Below, in pieces: positions 32,450-48,200 of a DNA stretch of 64,000 nt. The first letter of the stretch is position 1. Each line of letters opens with the position of its first letter. The DNA is from Rhyzopertha dominica (lineage: Eukaryota; Arthropoda; Insecta; Coleoptera; Bostrichidae). The position numbers and the translations under genes are program-made. Under the pieces are notes generated by a model. The model was not told the origin of the DNA, did no database searches, and saw only the letters and a list, made by a program, of their open reading frames with translations. The stretch is taken from NCBI GenBank assembly GCA_025024175.1, contig QCXZ01000041.1:42155786-42219785 (forward strand), given 5' to 3'.

Positions 32450-34019
32450 TCGGAAACGAGAGCTGACACGGAGTTGAAAAATTCCAGAAAATGCATTTTA
32501 ATTAGGCCCATGCACAGTTTCAGAAAAATCGGTCGAACAAAACGTGAAATATTCTGCTGGTTCCACATTTTGTAACGAGCCGGTATATTGTATATTAAGA
32601 ATGATGTGTGTAAATTGATCTTGTAGGTAACGTACTAATAAACTTAAATATCAAGCATTGTCTGGAGCTCCATCCTATTGAAGTTATTTAACGTGCCAAC
32701 AAGGTATTCTAGTAACTGCCAATTACCATCACCAGTGAAATTGCCTTCAAAGAAAGTGGACTCATAATGCGGTCGCTAAAACGATAATTTTTTTCTCAGT
32801 ATATCAAAAATTGTTGGAGATATCTTAAATTTCAAAATAGATTTTTGTTGAGTATCAAATTTATCAATATCTCTTTTTAAGCTACTTCACTATTAGCTCT
32901 TCGGCAACGAATTTGCACACAAGGAGCGGGACACCCTGTATATGTTAATAATATACAGTAGTAAATGAGTCATGAAGTAGTATTAAGCAATGTTGATTCA
33001 GAATTCACAGAATCGGTGAAATGAACATTCCAATGCAGTTGACGAGGAGGGGATATCAGAAGTAAATGCATATTCATACTCTAATTATTGTCATGCTCAT
33101 ACGAAGCACTGAACGCGATAAAATCCGCGCCGAACGACATTTTTATATAAAAGAACGGGCGTGACTTCTAGTTGCCTAATCTCGAGTCCAATCTGTCTCG
33201 CTTTAGATGCAAATTGATTGTATTTTAATACATATTGAGTTCCCTAACTTGATGTGTCTAGTTTCATGAATATGTAGATTTTTATTTGGTTACGTCCCAC
33301 CACACGTGATACATATCCCTTTTGGATTTTCCCTTTTTTCTCAACGACCTTACCTCAAAGCGTATAAATTTGCTAGTTCGCTGGGCGGGCAGCAAAGCAA
33401 ACAAAATGTATCGCATCACAGAAGGCTTGGACCCCGCTTTCCTAAACTTTTTGCTTTTTTCGCAAATAGCAGCAGGTTAATCTAAACGAATTGAGGTGTC
33501 TTTGAATTTTAGATGAGTTGTGCAACTATATTCACATGAAATGTGTGGACTTGTGTTGTTTGAAATACCAAAAGTTCTAGTTAGTTTATAAATTAAACAT
33601 TTTGAGTGTATTTAAGTACGACTACAAATAAATCAGCATTTCATCAGAGATGCTATTATAAACGTTGGTTTTAAATAAAAGAGACCGTTTCATTATAACT
33701 TAAAAATTTAAGTTAAGAAGCAAGTGTCAAGTGCCGATTGAACATTTGAACAATGCGTAAATTGGGCTATATCACCGTACACAAGTCTACATATTCTTGT
33801 AGTACAGCAATAATAGTGACTACAGTGTTTGATATTACACCTAATTCATCATCTAGGGTTCTTAGTTTATTTTGCGAGACCGTAGAAACAGCGCAAAAAA
33901 TAATTGAATGTTGAATATTGAATTTTGGATGCTATCGCCCTGACCAAGCCGTTTCATTATTCGTGAAGCCGACTGTTCCTCAAATTAGTCACAAGAAATC
34001 TATTATCGTCGTGGCGATT
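32450..34019. other. No gene seen; possible transposon terminus at 32,930-32,945
   Basis: A+T-rich intron. GGGACACCCTGTATA at about 32,931-32,945 resembles the outer end of many insect mariner-like elements and may mark an undefined copy extending leftward. Nothing else is recognised. Confidence 0.3.
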
Positions 34020-34027
34020 TCATCTTC

Positions 34028-34069
34028 ACTGGCGTTTCGCCTACTACTGTGCTGAGCATCTTCAGAGCC
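34028..34069 (-). mobile_element. PLE 3' tail signature
   Basis: The minus strand shows CTGAAGAT, then GC-T and AGGC flanking a loop, then GAAACGCC, close to the other PLE tails but with CGCC for CGTC. No PLE coding sequence is recognised beside it. Confidence 0.4.
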
Positions 34070-34189
34070 AAGTTTATCATGGACGTAATTGTCTCCAAGC
34101 GAACACAAACAACCAAAGTCCGGTACAGACTCCGGCCGTGAAAACCTCAATCACTATATCAAATCTATTAACACCAGACACCGGTCACG

Positions 34190-34650
34190 GTCTTCTGCTT
34201 TGTTAAAAGAATATTTGATAACGCCACCATGCCATAGCCACTCCATACAGTGGTTTTTGAGGATGCAAGGTTATATCATGACTCTCTGGACTGTTTTCAC
34301 ACCAAAAACAACAATTTTCGTTGTTAATATATCCATTCAACCATAAATGGGTTGCGCCTAAAAAAAATAAGCGATAAAACCAAACGAGCCTTTGCTGACG
34401 CGTTGTCAAACCAAGTTTTTTTTTATACGTAGTTGCCATAATTCTTGAAAACGACGAGAAATTATTGATAAATCAAGAATCTTTGCAACACTATATACCT
34501 ATTACAGCAAAATATTTTCTACACCTCCTACACTTTGAAGGGTGTTTTCCTATCATTAGGAGTGAAATCCCAATTCGACGAGTAGCAAGTACAGTAGGGC
34601 GATTATACAGTGTGCACCTAAAGTATCCCTCAATTTTTAACATGTTCGTT
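34190..34650 (-). pseudogene. Mariner/Tc1-type transposase fragment
   Basis: At 34,439-34,203 the minus strand reads LGATHLWLNGYINNENCCFW, then CENSPESHDITLHPQKP and AMAWW. It corresponds to the first catalytic block of mariner-like transposases (xDEAHFxLNGYVNxQNCRxW, ENPHxxxxxPLHPQKVTVW). The aspartate position is lost. It is a different subfamily from the 31-32 kb copy. Confidence 0.68.
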
Positions 34651-37845
<3,195 letters not shown>

Positions 37846-37890
37846 TTAAAATGATGAGCTATAATGATAGTAAAATAGATCTATCATCAG
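37846..37890 (+). ncRNA. Degenerate hammerhead with covarying stems
   Basis: The core reads ATGATGA (37,851) where CTGATGA is expected, and AAAA where GAAA is expected, so cleavage is probably lost. Helix II is GCTAT / ATAGT with the same AATG loop, against GCTGT / ACAGC at 1.7 kb. Helix III is TAGATCTA against TAGTACTA, again a palindrome. The sequence differences preserve pairing in both helices. Confidence 0.65.
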
Positions 37891-38118
37891 TTGGTTTCGG
37901 TGCATACAGCATAGCATAGACATGTTTGTATTTTAATGTGTCGGTTATTGCCCATCAGCAAAAAGTGCCGTGGGGGCCTGTTGTCAAGTTGATGTATGCA
38001 GGTATATGCCAACTTGTCAGACTATAGGTCACTTCCTTTAGGAAGTAGTTCCCATTATGGCTTCTCGGTGGCTCTGTCATCGGATCGGTGTAATCCTGAC
38101 AGATGGCATTGCCATCTA
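37846..38118 (+). mobile_element. Retrozyme-like copy, single unit
   Basis: It is collinear with the minus strand of the 1.7-2.4 kb units: hammerhead remnant, then gcatacagcatagcatag, GCAAAAAGTGCCGTGGGGGC, TCACTTCCTTTAGGAAGTAG and tgacagatggcattgccat. Identity is moderate with indels, so it is an old copy. It starts close to the ribozyme and ends next to a MITE terminus at 38,126. It is in the sense orientation of Trim9. Confidence 0.75.
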
Positions 38119-38125
38119 ATTTTCT

Positions 38126-38178
38126 ATAAAGTCCCTAGATAGATAAAGTACCGCAATTGTCCGCCATTTTAGTTCAAA
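38126..38178 (+). mobile_element. Solo terminus of the 24.2-kb MITE family
   Basis: AAGTCCCTAGATAGATAAAG, GTACCGCAATTGTCCGCC and ATTTTAG match the MITE ends at 24,227-24,537, again with TA immediately outside (38,124-38,125). The other terminus is not found to the right within 1 kb. Confidence 0.7.
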
Positions 38179-38189
38179 AATATGGACAA

Positions 38190-38810
38190 TGAATTGCGTT
38201 ACTGTAATATATTTAGTGACTGTAATTTTCTAAATACATCAAGTCCATTATTAAGAACATTTTCTAGCATATTTATATATGTGCGCTGATTAACATTGTT
38301 TTTTTTAAGTGATCATCAAGGGCACACCATACAGTTACGTTGGCAAAATACTGGGGACTTTTTGCAATTCTGTATGAGGACTACCATCATTCCAATTTCT
38401 TACATGCTATGAGACAACTGCCCCATGGGTAGAAAATGTTGCCCCATCAGAAAACATTATTCTGATACCAAATTTTTGGTCTCTTGATATTTCCACAAAC
38501 ATAAATATATAATCGTTGTGCGTTATCCCCTCGTCCCAATGTATGATTAAATTTCGGTTTGTATGGCCTAATTTTCTTCTGTTTCGAAATTTTTTGAATG
38601 TAGGACTTATTAAATGCCAAGTTGGAGTGGCCACATCCTTAATTCGGCTTTTGTTTGATCCTGTACAGATTTCAATATGAAAAGAGTAGCGACCGTCCCC
38701 TTTATCGTACGGTTTTTTCTGTTTCTTAAAATTTTTTGGGTCCCATATGAGAAACGAAAATTTTCTGAAATTTCTCATTGAAGTTTTAACAACGTATACT
38801 AATACCATAA
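38190..38810 (-). pseudogene. Mariner-like transposase relic
   Basis: A minus-strand open frame at 38,808-38,407 ends FGIRIMFSDGATFSTHGAV, the first catalytic block (xIMFSDEATFxxHG) with E changed to G. Frame-shifted sequence further left reads NWNDGSPH and PLMIT, matching the WxDxNPHW region that follows. The upstream part (SFHIEICTGSNKSRIKD and so on) is too diverged to assign. It sits directly inside the MITE-family terminus at 38,126. Confidence 0.62.
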
Positions 38811-39114
38811 CACTGAATCTAATAATTTTTTTGACAGAAAACTGTCACAGAATTGTTACAACAAAGCAACCTCGCCTATATGATAAAGTTAAATTAATTA
38901 TTATGTAGTCCAAAATCAAGAAATAAAATTAAACTTCTTGTGCGCTGAGCCAGAATAGTGACATTTTAATTACAGATTCTTTGGTTTCACAACAAGCAAG
39001 ACAATTATTTTGCATTTTTTACTAAAACAAATAAATATAAAAAAATTTTCGTGTTGTAAACTCAATCCAGAGACACACTAATGAGTTATGAAATTAACCA
39101 AGCCTTTTTTGCAG

Positions 39115-39339
39115 TGGCGTGGTTCACTTTTGATCCAATACTATCTGGTTCCGGACTGCAGTATTCCGAGGACAGCACCAGAGTAACAGGTGAAGGATGG
39201 GAACACAGGGTAGCACTAGGTAGTGTTGGCTTTAGTAGAGGTGTGCATTACTGGGAATTCACTGTGGATAAATTCGACGCCGATACAGACCCAGCTTTTG
39301 GAATAGCTAGAATTGATGTTACAAGAGACAAAATGTTAG
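39115..39339 (+). CDS. Trim9: Trim9, SPRY domain exon 1
   Basis: Begins in phase 1 after tttttttgcag and reads VAWFTFDP, then GLQYSEDSTRVTGEGWEHRV, ALGSVGFSRGVHYWEFTVD and DPAFGIARIDVTRDKML. This is the first half of the SPRY/B30.2 domain: the PRY-like start, the GxHYWEFxVD strand and the DPAFGIAR strand typical of TRIM9. The donor gtaagt starts at 39,340, splitting a glycine codon that completes as GKDDKGW in the last exon. The SPRY domain mediates partner binding in TRIM proteins. Confidence 0.95.
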
Positions 39340-41652
39340 GTAAGTCTTGTAGTATGGTATAATTATAAAAAATTTCAAAATTTTGACATGTCAGATAAGT
39401 TTGGCTGCTGTTTTGCATTTTTGTAATACCTGCAAAGGAGTGAGAGGACATAGTATAATATTTTATAGTCAGTGTGTGTTTCTTATAATGTAAAGATATA
39501 AAATATTCATTGTTTTAAGTTTGTTCTCAAACACGTCTTTCAGGTTTCAGTAAACTTTATCTTCATGTATTAACTGTTCAAATTAAGGTATGTGGTGGGA
39601 CTAATGATCCTAGACAAAACTAATCCAGATTTTGAAACTGTGTACATTGAAAGAATATTTATAAAGATATTTTACAGAATGACTAAAAGGTCATGCTGGA
39701 AACCCAAAGTGCCACACTTACTTAATTACTATTACATTTTTTAAATTCTTCTTGAATCTTAAGGAAATGCTAGTTTATTAAACATTCTTTATCCCTAAAA
39801 TGGCCTGTGAATTACATTTTTAATAAGATTTATTACATTTATAATGCATTGTTTGTAACTGTGTGAAATCTTTCAAATTTCAAAAATATTTTTCGTATTG
39901 ATCATGTTTTTTTACCCACCAAATTTGCATTATTGTCATATAAGATATGTCATGACAAACTATAACAGGTTTGAAATGTTAGAATTACTACCCTACATCT
40001 CATTTATTGTCGTTTATTTTCATAAATAAATATTGACATTATATCCTTTTATTGCCAAAAATAAGCATTAGGGGTGTAACATCTTAAAAGTTACATATTT
40101 GTTTATTTTTTCATAAAAAAAGTCAAGACTTGTAAAGTCTGGCGATCTTACAGAGCACTTTACAAGATGTCTTTGACTATACCATTTGTTTACGAAATTT
40201 GGCACTATGGCTAGTAACATTATACCGCCACTACATATCCTTAAATGCAGCTAACCGAATATATTAAGACAAGCTGTAGATTTGTCATATAAAACCTAAA
40301 TAGATTTTTCCTACTAAGCATTCATTGAAGGAGAATGAAGCATTCCAATGACATATCCGTTCACCAGAAAAGATAATTTTAGAAAAAACACAAATTCAGG
40401 GCTAATCACATGGATATGACAAAATATTTCCTGGAATTGTCCTAGCACAAAAATCATATAGCTCAATACTCCTTATATAAAAGACATTATTAATGTTTTG
40501 CGAACTACCTGATAAAGTAACATTTCTTTATAAAACGAACGAGATATTGTGATGAAGACATACTGTATAATATATTAAATAGAATTATCAGAAAAGTGCA
40601 GATTTCTGCAGAATGATTGGTAATAGATTTGCTGTTAAACAAATACCTATCAAAGAAAATGACATTTAATTTTTGATCTAACTGTATAAAAAACTAGTGT
40701 TTCTTTAAGAAATTGTAGTTTAGAAGATTTTATGAGTATTACAAGTGATGTATTTATTTCATTTTACTTCCAATGAATCTGTTTAAAATAAAAGTTGAAA
40801 CGATAGACCATTTCTTTAACATACTACGAGGCCAGAAACTGCAGTCTTTTAAATATTTTAGTTTCTATTGTCCAAAAATTGTGTATTTTAAAAATACAGC
40901 AAAAGATTCGAAAATATAACTCTATATGATGTTGTATACCTCTCCAAATGAAATAAGGTTTTATTGCACTTGTAAAATTATGACCACCCAATAATTGCTC
41001 GTTTACTTACAATGAACCCTTGGCTGTAAGTAATCCCTTGTTTGACATACACCGACAGATGCTCGAACAAGCAGATGGGAGCTCTTGCTGAAATTTGTAA
41101 CCCCCAATAACTGTAGAAGTTTTTAACTTCTTAAACAATTGCAGAGGAATACAACCTTATTTTGGTTGGAGTACTATATATAGAATAATTGATTCCGTTA
41201 AATCCTGAAGTAGCACCATCTTCTAAAATACTTCTTTTACAATAAGCAGCAAATAAATTTTTAATACTTTTCTGTAAAGCAGTTTTCATCTCTTTTCAAT
41301 GGTTTAAGGGCTAACCAATTCATTGATTTGGCCTATCGGGTATCATCACCAAGGTATTTCAAGTATTGCAGTTTCGAAAACGAAGATCGCTATGATGTTT
41401 TTATTTTATAATTGTATTCTCTTGTTTTTGAAGTCATGAATTATTAAAAATACAAGTATTTACGATTTTGATTTCGTCATTTATATCATTATTATCGTTC
41501 TATTATTACTTGTGTTTAAATCTTTCTTGATCTGTGACCTGAACAAAAAATTACTTATCCAAGAAAGGGATCCATGAATATTTGCAGGGTACTGAACTTT
41601 TAGGTTATAAAAAATTTTGGTTACATAGTTCACAACACAATTTTTTTCCTAG
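39340..41652 (+). other. Trim9 last intron; possible old mariner fragment
   Basis: A 2.3-kb A+T-rich intron. On the minus strand, about 40,400-40,080, IIFSGERICHWNAS and YNVTSHSAKFRKQ faintly recall mariner catalytic blocks (IIFSDExxFHxN, DGATxHxA), but decay is too great for a firm call. Nothing else is seen. The acceptor is tttttttcctag ending at 41,652. Confidence 0.45.
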
Positions 41653-41945
41653 GTAAGGATGATAAAGGCTGGGCAATGTACATAGATAGGCAACGATCCT
41701 GGTTCCAACACGCTGGTGCACACGAACAACGTGTTGAGGGTGGCATAATGGCAGGCTCAACCATAGGTGTGCTCCTCGATCTCAACAGGCACACTTTGGC
41801 GTACTACGTCAATGAAGAACCCCAAGGCAGCGTAGCATTTAGGGATCTCTATGGAGTGTTCTATCCTGCCGTCAGCATCAATCGAGGGGTCAGTGTAACA
41901 CTGCATACAGCGTTGGATCCACCTTCAGACATTGAAGAAACCTGA
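41653..41945 (+). CDS. Trim9: Trim9, final exon: SPRY domain end and stop
   Basis: Reads KDDKGWAMYIDRQRSWFQHA, then RVEGGIMAGSTIGVLLDLNR, TLAYYVNEEPQGSVAF and YPAVSINRGVSVTLHTALDP, and ends PSDIEET with TGA at 41,943-41,945. These are the last SPRY strands (DGWAMYxDxxRSWF, GxTIGVLLDLNRxxL, FxPAVSxNRxVxVTLHT) in normal TRIM9 order. The four exons add 797 nt in the window, and with the one base carried in from upstream this is exactly 266 codons including stop. The short hydrophilic C-terminus after LHT is normal for the family. Confidence 0.95.
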
Positions 41946-42329
41946 GACGAGACGTAATGTGGAAGATGGGCGTTTAAAGACTTTGAGGATACTGGTGTTT
42001 ATGTTATGTTGCTGTGACTGCCAACGAGCTCAAAGTAGTGATGATAATTGTAGTGAGAGAACTTGAGGTTTGTACTCAAAAGGTATGCGAAACTTGATGT
42101 CAGATTCCACCATTGCAAACTTTGATGTTAAGTTTAATTTTAGAGTATTTTTGTGCATGAAACAGAGAGGATGCTGTTGAAGGATGTTGACAATGGAGAG
42201 TGAAGAAATTGGTGACAATGAATTCACATAATTTTTGTTCCATGCTCTAAATATGCATTATGAAGAATGAATGTCTGTTCTAATAAGTGTCTGTATATGT
42301 ATTAAATTGATTATTTATAGTCATAATAA
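41946..42329 (+). other. Trim9: Trim9 3' UTR
   Basis: Sequence after the stop up to the PLE insertion. ATTAAA at 42,301-42,306 is a possible polyadenylation signal (a common variant). A longer original UTR is possible: an AATAAA lies at about 44,684, beyond the PLE, so the PLE may sit inside the transcript. RNA data would decide. Confidence 0.6.
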
Positions 42330-43948
42330 CGTAATTTTTAGAGTTTATTCAGATTTACCGACCTAAATGATTACACAATATTTCCAAGCTTTCCACTGAT
42401 TTATTTTCTAGTCTTCTTCAGGAAACTAAAAGTATTACGTACTCTAACATTAATAATACTGACAACCTTAAATCACTAAAAAATGAGCCAACCAGCACTG
42501 TTCAAACTAACTTTAATCATAAAGTAATCAATGGAATAGAAGGTAAAATAATGAAAAAATTTAATTTTGTATACCCCAAAATTTATGGAATCCAAAAATA
42601 CACCAGGAAGGTTATTTCTTAAGGCCAATTATTTCAGGACTAATGGACCAACAGAAATATTAGCAGGCTTGTTAGTAAATGTTTTTAAAAAAAGCTTATA
42701 ATACCAATAACAACTATTATGTTTATGACACCTGTAAATTTGCAGAATTTGCTAATAATGAAGTTACCACAAGGTTATATAATAATATCTTTAGATGTTG
42801 TGAATTTGTTTGGAAATATTTCATTTGAATTGATNAATACTGTAATTTTNTTTTAGATATGATTAATTTTGTTTCAAATAACTNTCAGTTATAAGGGTAA
42901 TTATTTTATTCAAACTTTCGATTGTGCAATGGATTCAAAATTAAGTCCAATTATATTGCAATACATAATGGATTATCTTCTAGACCAATGCTTACGTAAA
43001 TTAACATACGAAATTGATTTTATTAAGAAATTTGTAGATGATGATTTGTATTCCTGAAAATGAAGAGCCACAAATTTTAGAGGTTTTTAATAATTTTAAT
43101 GAACATATCAAATTTGCAATCGAAAAAGAAAGAAACTCCTCAGATCTATTTTTAGACACTCTAGTTATAAGAATAAATCAAAATTAATAAAGTTGGATTG
43201 GTATAGAAAACAAACATCTTCTGATAGATATATTAATTATAACTCTTAACATAAAATGTTGATTAAAATATTTTTTTTCAAAGAAATTAAACATAGGATT
43301 GATGTCATGAGGATTATTTAAATAAAAAGTACTTGAAAATTTATTAATAGGAAAACTCTTATCCAAAGTCAATGATTCTTAAAATACTATATAATAAAGA
43401 TTCAAAGGCATTTAATAACACTGCAATAAATACAAATAATACAGACAGTAGACAAAATTTAATGCATAATGCAAGTTTACCTTATTATTCAAATTTTACT
43501 GACAAAATAATTAAAATTTATAAACGTGAAAACATTAAAGTTGCTCGAAAAACAGTAAAAAGTGTTTAGTAAATTAAAAGATAAAACTAAACTAATGAAT
43601 AATTTAAATATTATATATGAAATTAAATGTGCAACATGTGATAAAGTATATTTAGGACAAACTTCACAATATTTAAAAAATAATGGTTTCATTACATAAA
43701 AGTAACAAGGGTAATAACAAGCAGAGATGTGGACTTACTAGCCATGTAATAGATAATACTCCACCACATAAAATAGATTTTCATAATATAAACATTTTAA
43801 ATAAAGAACAAAATTTAGTTGAATAAATTAAACGTATAAATAAAAATATCACAGTTTGTTTGTAAATAAAAAAAAATTACTTTGTCAACTTGGAAATATT
43901 GTGTAATCATTTAGGTCGATAAATCTTAATAAACTCTAAAAATTACCT
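42330..43948 (+). mobile_element. Penelope-like element with inverted termini
   Basis: About 57 bp at 42,330-42,390 are inverted at 43,890-43,948; both read inward through GTAATTTTTAGAGTTTATT, then CGACCTAAATGATTACACAA. Inside, frames give PKIYGIQKY, ISLDVVNLFGNIS (RT motif A, about 42,785), SKLSPIILQYIMDYLLD and FVDDD (catalytic block, 43,031), and near 43,610-43,690 YEIKCATCDKVYLGQTSQYL, the GIY-YIG endonuclease. This is the RT-then-nuclease order of Penelope proteins. It is same-family with 1-350. Frameshifts, Ns and stops show decay. PLEs are known to carry terminal repeats in either orientation. Confidence 0.82.
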
Positions 43949-45174
43949 TTATGTATATGATTTTATTATTTTAATTAAATTTATGGCTGCCAATTCTGAC
44001 ATCAATGTACTTGACTAATATGTGAGCAAAACTCAAGTTCTGATAACTTTTTTGACTCCAGTGCAGCTGTTAATGACCCTAAGTGTACCCCAAATGGACC
44101 ATTGTAAATGAAAGAAATTATGGTTTCCAATCATTTCCTGTTATGCATTATATAACTGCAGCGTGTAAAACTATTCCAGCGTATTCCATTTCCACATGTT
44201 GAAGTCGTGTAATTGTTGTATTTTAAAAAGAACATATCAGAATGATTACTTTGTTCATGTTTAACATTTGTTATTGTATTTAAAGACTGATAATGGGATG
44301 TAATGATTTCACTTTTGATGAACATGTACTTAGTACTTAGCAGCACATCTGATTCCATAAACGATACGTAATCGCTGTTGGTTCGAAGAATTATGTAAAC
44401 TGTATTTCACGTTGTCTAGTCTTGAGCGATTTCTTGCTATCAGAAAAAGGAAAAAAAATATTTTTCAAATTGTTAACGTGAGATTCAGCCTCTTTACTGC
44501 CATGAGTTGTAATTGTATTAAATTAATATGAGCCATAAATAGGTATGTACTTAGCATGATCATGAATGAAATAACTATAGGCATCCATCGTAATTATTTA
44601 ATTAGTGCTATCAATTATTTATGGGGAATTTATATTTAAAATTTTAATATATGTGACCACTGTATATAAATTTGTACAATAATAAATCAGCATACTAATG
44701 GTTTTAAGACTTTTTAATCCAGTTATGCATTCCAAAAGCTTTTCTTTTATTTCAGGTAACAATAATGCTTTAAAACTAAATTTTCAGTTATTTCAATTAA
44801 AATGTGAGAGAGGCTGCTGCAGCGTTGAAGCCAGAACTTGACCCGTGCCAACATTTTTTTTTTTACAAAATCATCTTGATTATTTTATTGAAGTACTAAA
44901 TATTATCAAATAGAGTTTAAAAAACAGTTTTTGTTTGTTATATTAAACTCTTTTTTTGACTCTTATAAGAGCCGTCAGCACTGGAGATTAAATATATTTC
45001 CAATATTGTTATTAAATAGGACACCAACAAGTTTTGAAGTTTTTCGGTGTGTAGTTGAATTGAGAGATATTATACCAGTAATCCCAAAAGAAGAAAATTT
45101 GGAAGAATACGATGTACGTAACCAACGCCAAAAAGAAGACAATTCCGAAGCTATGTGGATTAACAGAGTAACGA
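43949..45174. other. Spacer between PLE and satellite; no clear gene
   Basis: A+T-rich. May include the distal part of the Trim9 3' UTR (AATAAA at about 44,684). The open frame at 44,931-45,179 (plus) contains PKEENLEEYDVRNQRQKED and leads into the transposase-like stretch at 45,180; it probably belongs to a decayed mobile element and not to a host gene. Confidence 0.35.
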
Positions 45175-45177
45175 CCT

Positions 45178-45250
45178 GATTGAAACCATTAGATTTGGCC
45201 CAGGCTAACTTCATGCTTTTCTCAAATCTCAAATCTGCCCTCATGGGAGA
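45178..45250 (+). pseudogene. Possible mariner transposase C-terminal fragment
   Basis: LKPLDLAQANFMLFSNLKSA and LMGER resemble the mariner block SPDLAPxDFFLFPxLKSxLxGxxF. It is short and directly abuts the first satellite monomer. Identification rests on one motif. Confidence 0.4.
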
Positions 45251-45252
45251 AC

Positions 45253-48200
45253 GTTCTAGCTCATTTCTGAATGCATTTTGGAATCAGCAGCTCAAAATAC
45301 ATCGGTATGCCGATTTTGAGCCAAAAATAATTTTCACCGAAAACAGCAAATGAGCAAAGGCTAACCCCTTTGTTGTTTTTTCACCTCGAAATTTCATGGT
45401 CTCCGATTACGCTAATTTTATGTTCATTTACTAATGTGGACCTGCTGCATTTCGGAGTGGTGTCAGTTTTTCTCTAGCTGCAACGGTTCGTCTGAAAAGT
45501 GACCTAGAGTAGAACTTTCAATTTACGAAAAATTAATTTCCCGACGTCCTAGCTCATTTCTGAATGCATTTTTGGAATCAGCAGCTCAAAATACATCAGT
45601 ATGCCGATTTTGAGCCAAAAATAATTTTCACCGAAAACGGCAAAAGAGCAAAGGCTAACCCCTTTGTTGTTTTTTCACCTCGAAATTTCATGGTCTCCGA
45701 TTACGCTAATTTTATGTTCATTTACTAATGTGGACCTTCTGCATTTCGGAGTGGTGTCAGTTTTTCTCTAGCTGCAACGGTTCGTCTGAAAAGTGACCTA
45801 GAGTAGAACTTTCAATTTACGAAAAATTAATTTCCCGACGTCCTAGCTCATTTCTGAATGCATTTTTGGAATCAGCAGCTCAAAATACATCAGTATGCCG
45901 ATTTTGAGCCAAAAATAATTTTCACCGAAAACGGCAAAAGAGCAAAGGCTAACCCCTTTGTTGTTTTTTCACCTCGAAATTTCATGGTCTCCGATTACGC
46001 TAATTTTATGTTCATTTACTAATGTGGACCTGCTGCATTTCGGAGTGGTGTCAGTTTTTCTCTAGCTGCAACGGTTCGTCTGAAAAGTGACCTAGAGTAG
46101 AACTTTCAATTTACGAAAAATTAATTTCCCGACGTCCTAGCTCATTTCTGAATGCATTTTTGGAATCAGCAGCTCAAAATACATCAGTATGCCGATTTTG
46201 AGCCAAAAATAATTTTCACCGAAAACGGCAAAAGAGCAAAGGCTAACCCCTTTGTTGTTTTTTCACCTCGAAATTTCATGGTCTCCGATTACGCTAATTT
46301 TATGTTCATTTACTAATGTGGACCTGCTGCATTTCGGAGTGGTGTCAGTTTTTCTCTAGCTGCAACGGTTCGTCTGAAAAGTGACCTAGAGTAGAACTTT
46401 CAATTTACGAAAAATTAATTTCCCGACGTCCTAGCTCATTTCTGAATGCATTTTTGGAATCAGCAGCTCAAAATACATCAGTATGCCGATTTTGAGCCAA
46501 AAATAATTTTCACCGAAAACGGCAAAAGAGCAAAGGCTAACCCCTTTGTTGTTTTTTCACCTCGAAATTTCATGGTCTCCGATTACGCTAATTTTATGTT
46601 CATTTACTAATGTGGACCTGCTGCATTTCGGAGTGGTGTCAGTTTTTCTCTAGCTGCAACGGTTCGTCTGAAAAGTGACCTAGAGTAGAACTTTCAATTT
46701 ACGAAAAATTAATTTCCCGACGTCCTAGCTCATTTCTGAATGCATTTTTGGAATCAGCAGCTCAAAATACATCAGTATGCCGATTTTGAGCCAAAAATAA
46801 TTTTCACCGAAAACGGCAAAAGAGCAAAGGCTAACCCGTTTGTTGTTTTTTAACCTCGAAATATCATGGTCTCCGATTACGCTAATTTTATGTTCATTTA
46901 CTAATGTGGACCTGCTGCATTTCGGAGTGGTGTCAGTTTTTCTCTAGCTGCAACGGTTCGTCTGAAAAGTGACCTAGAGTAGAACTTTCAATTTACGAAA
47001 AATTAATTTCCCGACGTCCTAGCTCATTTCTGAATGCATTTTTGGGATCAGCAGCTCAAAATACATCAGTATGCCGATTTTAAGCCAAAAATAATTTTCA
47101 CCGAAAACGGCAAAAGAGCAAAGGCTAACACCCCTTTGTTGTTTTTTCACTTCGAAATTTCATGGTCTCCGATTACGCTAATTTTATGTTCATTTACTAA
47201 TGTGGACCTGCTGCATTTCGGAGTGGTGTCAGTTTTTCTCTAGCTGCAACGGTTCGTCTGAAAAGTGACCTAGAGTAGAACTTTCAATTTACGAAAAATT
47301 AATTTCCCGACGTCCTAGCTCATTTCTGAATGCATTTTTGGAATCAGCAGCTCAAAATACATCAGTATGCCGATTTTGAGCCAAAAATAATTTTCACCGA
47401 AAACGGCAAAAGAGCAAAGGCTAACCCCTTTGTTGTTTTTTCACCTCGAAATTTCATGGTCTCCGATTACGCTAATTTTATGTTCATTTACTAATGTGGA
47501 CCTTCTGCATTTCGGAGTGGTGTCAGTTTTTCTCTAGCTGCAACGGTTCGTCTGAAAAGTGACCTAGAGTAGAACTTTCAATTTACGAAAAATTAATTTC
47601 CCGACGTCCTAGCTCATTTCTGAATGCATTTTTGGAATCAGCAGCTCAAAATACATCAGTATGCCGATTTTGAGCCAAAAATAATTTTCACCGAAAACGG
47701 CAAAAGAGCAAAGGCTAACCCCTTTGTTGTTTTTTCACCTCGAAATTTCATGGTCTCCGATTACGCTAATTTTATGTTCATTTACTAATGTGGACCTTCT
47801 GCATTTCGGAGTGGTGTCAGTTTTTCTCTAGCTGCAACGGTTCGTCTGAAAAGTGACCTAGAGTAGAACTTTCAATTTACGAAAAATTAATTTCCCGACG
47901 TCCTAGCTCATTTCTGAATGCATTTTTGGAATCAGCAGCTCAAAATACATCAGTATGCCGATTTTGAGTCAAAAATAATTTTCACCGAAAACGGCAAAAG
48001 AGCAAAGGCTAACCCCTTTGTTGTTTTTTCACCTCGAAATTTCATGGTCTCCGATTACGCTAATTTTATGTTCATTTACTAATGTGGACCTGCTGCATTT
48101 CGGAGTGGTGTCAGTTTTTCTCTAGCTGCAACGGTTCGTCTGAAAAGTGACCTAGAGTAGAACTTTCAATTTACGAAAAATTAATTTCCCGACGTCCTAG

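Noticed and set aside
40080..40500. Mariner relic in the last Trim9 intron
   Set aside because: Two short motif resemblances with the catalytic residues missing; too weak to list as a separate feature.
44931..45179. Small host gene upstream of the satellite
   Set aside because: It has no recognisable domain or clear splice context and runs into a transposase-like fragment; it is probably part of a decayed mobile element.
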